The notes under the pieces: generated by a model
The model's input: the letters and a program-made list of their open reading frames with translations, nothing else
Databases searched by the model: none
What the model was told of the DNA's origin: nothing
Shown here: in pieces, positions 19,690 through 23,188 of the stretch
How the letters are laid out: every line of letters starts with the position of its first letter
Position numbering within the stretch: the first letter of the stretch is position 1
NCBI GenBank assembly: GCA_008931825.1
Contig: QXVZ01008471.1
Span: 1-23,188 of the forward strand
Length of the DNA: 23,188 nucleotides
From: Phallusia fumigata
Lineage: Eukaryota > Chordata > Ascidiacea > Phlebobranchia > Ascidiidae
Direction of reading: 5' to 3'
Made by a program: the position numbers and the translations under genes

Positions 19690-22289
19690 TGCGTGGTACT
19701 CAATACTAAACTTACAGTTTTAATTATCAGATTGTCTTTGACCTAAAGCACCCAGTCACTAATGGAGTCCGTAGTTATGACGTCACAATCAATGCCAGCC
19801 TGATAATTCGAAAGAAGTGTTTGTTTTGCGGGAGCGAGACAGCTAATGCACCCTATACCACTGTCTCATGTAAACTGGTATCGTAAGTCTAATTGAGTGA
19901 CAATTCTGTTCTATTTGGTACTGCAAATGTCTTGATGTGGCTTTAACATACAATCATTGTTTGTTAAAGCTGCTATTTTATGATCGGTTGTCAAAAAAGT
20001 CTTTTTTATTACCATTTGGAATGCGCTTGTGCGTTTAGCAATGTTGACTTTTGTTGTAATAGTTTCAGGATCAGTTTCAACTTTCAGTGAAGGATGGAGG
20101 TGTTTATAACGAGCCCATATGGTAAAACTAAGAAAGTCTTTCGCTTGTCAAAGAATTCTTTGTGTCGTTTACAGTGCCAAGTCAGTTAGTTGGTCGCCTA
20201 TTTAATATGTTTAGACAAAAAGACAGATCCTACTTACAGTTTTAGGCGTACCACCAACGGTTTTACAATTGCCATTCGAATAAGGTTGCGCCTTTTTTGA
20301 AAATTAAACAGTTTACTTGCACTTGCACTTAAAAACTCGAGAAATATGACGGTTGTTGTGTTTCACTTTCAGCCGTGGCAAAACAAAATGGCCTTCACCG
20401 CTTCTCGATGCGGTTTTCGCTTCAAGATCTGAAAGTCAACAGACAACTGGCGGTTCAAGGACTTGATCGCCTTTGTTTAAAATCATGCACAATTTTTTTG
20501 TCAGTAATGTTCAAATAAAAAGATTACAAATGCACATTTGTACAACGTGCAGAATTGTAATTTTGTTTGTACATGTGATTTCGTTAAAACATTGATGCAT
20601 ACACGGTTTAACATTACAAAACAGCTTAGTAGGAAATCTTGCAAAAAAGCCAAATCTACACCAGAACTCTAAAAGAAGTATAACAACTCCTTGGGCCGCA
20701 GTCTGTGTATTAAGACCAGCAGAGAATCAAGATTACATGCAGTGTTGATCTTATCTTAGTGCGTCGACTGAATTATCGCAAATTTGCTCGTAGCGGTTTC
20801 ATCGAAGGCCGAAGCTGTCCGGGGCCTCGCATTTCTGATTCTCTTTTTTCGCCCGGCCAACCAAATAGCGTCTGTCAGAACTCATCAATTTGCTGATTGG
20901 GTCAGTCCAAATCGGTCGTGGCAGTATACTAGTGTATTTTGTTGCATTTTTATGAGGCGGCAACTTATGAAAGGAAATTGGTTTTGAATAGCAGAATTAG
21001 ATCTTGTTGTTGTATTATTGGCTATATACTCTCTTACAGTTGGCCAATGCGGCTTCAGAAGCCTTTAAAATTATTCAATTGTATTTGTGTAAGATTTGTA
21101 ATGTGTTACAGGTGATTGTTATGTTGGAAAAAGATAGTGTTACGTGATTTGTCGAAGTCTTTTACCTCAAAGCCTTATGTGTTATTGTCTTAAATAAGTT
21201 TTATTTTTCTTTAAATGTTTTTAAAAAATACAAATTTTAATCAAATTCGTTTCTGCAGAAACCCTTTAGTCATCCCAGGAAACTTTTCTGTTATGAATTT
21301 GAACTTGTCCCATAAGAAACAACGATAGACGAACCCCTGGTCAACGCACTTCCCAATACGTCATAAAAAAAGACTTGTTACGTCATAAAATAAGTTCAAA
21401 CAGAAGCCGCAAAGATGATGGTCGGAAACCTCGCACAGGTTGGTGTGACGTAATAATGCAAAAAATCTATATTTGCAACCCCAACTTATATTTCGATGTT
21501 AAACTTCTTAAACACAACATGTAGAAATGTGTATATGATGGATAAGCTTGTATTTGTCATCTGGACTTTATAGTTATTTAGGACCTGAGAAGCTGTGTTG
21601 CTAAATGTAAAAAAGCAAACGTAACAGATAATGAAAAAGATAGTCAACAGCAAATTGTAAACCCATACTGGTACATTGTTTGTTACAATTTATTCGCGGA
21701 AATCAATCTGTTGCAAGCAGTTGATTTTTGATCCGTTTCGAATGCTACCAACGGCTGTTCACCATTAGGCATCGGATCGTACGGCTGCTGTGTCGCAATT
21801 TGGCAGGTGTGTCGAAGTAGGGCAATTCGAATGCTCGTAGACAATACGCGCATAATACGCATCTAATATGCACCCGTTGGGGCGGGGGAGATTTAAATCT
21901 GCACACTATTAACACAAAGCGTGCCGCGTGTCACGAACAATGGAATTATAATATAAACCGAATCGTCGAAGCCAGATGTCCGTGCGCGATTGGACTGTGA
22001 CGTTATAATGGCAAAAAACATCGAATTTCGAAACTGAAAGGCTTGATTGTTGATTAGAGCAGGTTGTATGTTCGATTTTGCGCTTACGGAACAATGATTA
22101 GCGCGTAGACGCGATTCTCCCAGGTTTTTTGAGGAAATCAAAATTATACAAATCGCTTTTATAAGGCGTTTCAATTTCTAAACCTAGAAGAATTGATTCC
22201 TTTTCAAAATTGCATTTTAAAAACTAAAAATATGTTTGTTTTGACATGTTTTATAAATTCACAAATTTGCTGTTTGAAGCGCGCAGTAG
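19690..22289. other. Gene-free stretch with scattered CRE-like sites
   Basis: No exon was recognised in 2.6 kb. CRE-like words occur at 19778-19785 (TGACGTCA), 21378-21385 (TTACGTCA) and 21446-21453 (TGACGTAA). Short open frames show no family features. It may be intron or upstream DNA of the gene at the right edge. Confidence 0.35.
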
Positions 22290-22765
22290 ATTTGAAAACG
22301 ATTTTNGTGACGTCACAAGGCGATTGTTTCGACACAACGAGAAGAATGTTTAATATCTCGGCGCGCACGGGTCAACTTCCAGGCGGCGTTGAACGTTCCA
22401 AGAAAGCCGACCGCATTTAATAAACAGTTTGATATCTCGATCTTTGCAAGCACGCGACGACTAGGGCTTGATACAGCGCGAAAAAACCGCAAGATTTTGC
22501 ATTTCGACGCAGCCGGCGCGATTCGGCTCTGCAACGGAAACAGATTGCTCGATTGCGGGCCCTGCCAGACGAAATAAAAAGCGCCTGTCGTGTTTAGAAA
22601 GGTCGCCTGGTAAATAGAGAAGCTGATCTGGCATTAAACCACGCTGTTAAATCCCCCGCCAAGGTTTAATCTGAATTTCCCATGCTAAGTAAGATAACTA
22701 TCACAATTTTCACGTTAGAGCATCAAGCTTGCCCCCTTTAGTTTTTGTGACGTTACAATTCGGTT
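22290..22765 (+). promoter_or_regulatory. GC-rich upstream or 5' untranslated region of the ARID3-like gene
   Basis: GC rises sharply from the single N at 22306. GTGACGTCAC holds TGACGTCA at 22308-22315, and TGACGTTA lies at 22748-22755. AAATAAAAAGCGC near 22572-22584 is a weak TATA-like word. Overlapping frames on both strands have no splice support. Whether transcription starts here, or this is the end of an intron, cannot be decided from the sequence. Confidence 0.35.
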
Positions 22766-23188
22766 ATGTCGTCACAGGCGAAAGCGGACATCGGCCTCGC
22801 CGGTGGAATCGGGTCGGCAACTTCGGCCAACAACGTCAGCGCAGCCACAATGAAACTCGAGGCAGTCATGGAAAATCTGCAGCGTCAGCATCAGCAACGC
22901 ATGATCGAGCAACACAAGGTCGATGACGTCATGGCCGGAGGTGACGACTTCAGTGACAGTTCGGATCATCGACGTCGCTCCTACTCGGAATCGCCGAAAG
23001 GTGGCGCCGGCGCCGACGACTCCGGCGACGAGGACGGGCGACAGCATTCCCCGCTGGGGATGATGAAAGATGACGACGACGTCACTAACGGCGGTGGATC
23101 CCCGGTTGCGGAACGTTCGTCGGCGTTGATGGCCCAGCAGGTTGCGTTCGCCGCTGCTCTGGCTCAGAGGTCGTCGCCGGAAAGCAAC
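22766..23188 (+). CDS. ARID3: N-terminal exon of an ARID3 (dead ringer/Bright)-type transcription factor, cut by the window end
   Basis: The frame is open from after a TGA at 22748-22750 to the last base. The preferred start is ATG 22850 (context CCACAATGA, A at -3), giving 113 codons here. The in-frame ATG at 22766 would add 28 residues (MSSQAKADIGLAGG...), but CACAG|GCG at 22777 could be a 3' splice site that removes it. The peptide opens MKLEAVMENLQRQHQQRM, very like the conserved MKL.AVME.L(Q)RQ start of vertebrate ARID3A. An acidic/Ser stretch follows (DDFSDSSDHRRRSYSES; DDSGDED), then ALMAQQVAFAAALAQR, resembling the MA..AALAAMR element before the acidic region of ARID3A. The DNA-binding ARID and the REKLES domain would lie beyond the window. 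Such factors bind AT-rich DNA in the nucleus. The call rests on the N-terminal match only. Confidence 0.65.
   Translation, partial: MSSQAKADIGLAGGIGSATSANNVSAATMKLEAVMENLQRQHQQRMIEQHKVDDVMAGGDDFSDSSDHRRRSYSESPKGGAGADDSGDEDGRQHSPLGMMKDDDDVTNGGGSPVAERSSALMAQQVAFAAALAQRSSPESN

Noticed and set aside
21893-22174. 93- and 61-codon minus frames near the right edge
   Set aside because: Overlapping frames of one AT-rich stretch, no context or motif support.

Overview
The window looks like an animal nuclear genome, most likely a tunicate of the Ciona type. This is inferred from an AT-rich non-coding background, short introns with clean GT..AG borders, chordate-style gene families and very many TGACGTCA palindromes. 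No database was searched, so the species call is tentative. There are single-N assembly joins at 1348 and 22306. No bacterial-style operon, CRISPR array or rRNA was seen, and no clear tRNA gene.

Left part (1-8350). A plus-strand coding-like exon (432-614) ends in a stop and may be the tail of a gene that starts before the window. It is followed by a weaker open frame (744-1052) and an intergenic stretch with an exact 96-bp duplication around an N. The main gene lies on the minus strand. I reconstruct nine coding exons between 7741 and 2698 whose splice phases all agree, giving 697 codons plus a stop. The protein would have a very short outside N-terminus, one membrane segment, a long polar cytoplasmic linker, a ZU5 domain and a UPA domain. 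This is the intracellular module of UNC5 netrin receptors and of UNC5CL, but the model ends in a basic tail where a death domain would be expected. A block of CRE-like sites (7880-8345) sits just upstream and may be its promoter.

Middle part (8350-22290). I find no gene I can defend in about 14 kb. The stretch holds several GC-richer islands with CRE-like palindromes (12780-13330, 14440-14815, 16040-16340, 17255-17310), three related repeats with a hairpin core (about 9297-9406, 14240-14330, 19574-19687), a pyrimidine/CT tract, a tRNA-like SINE fragment, a CTCF-like site and a short coding-like GC island near 18650-18760. Much of it could be regulatory DNA for the gene at the right edge.

Right edge (22290-23188). 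A GC-rich, CRE-bearing stretch leads into an open coding exon starting at 22850 (or in frame at 22766) that runs off the window. Its N-terminus resembles that of ARID3A/dead ringer-type ARID transcription factors. The two genes lie on opposite strands, 15 kb apart, and nothing links their functions.
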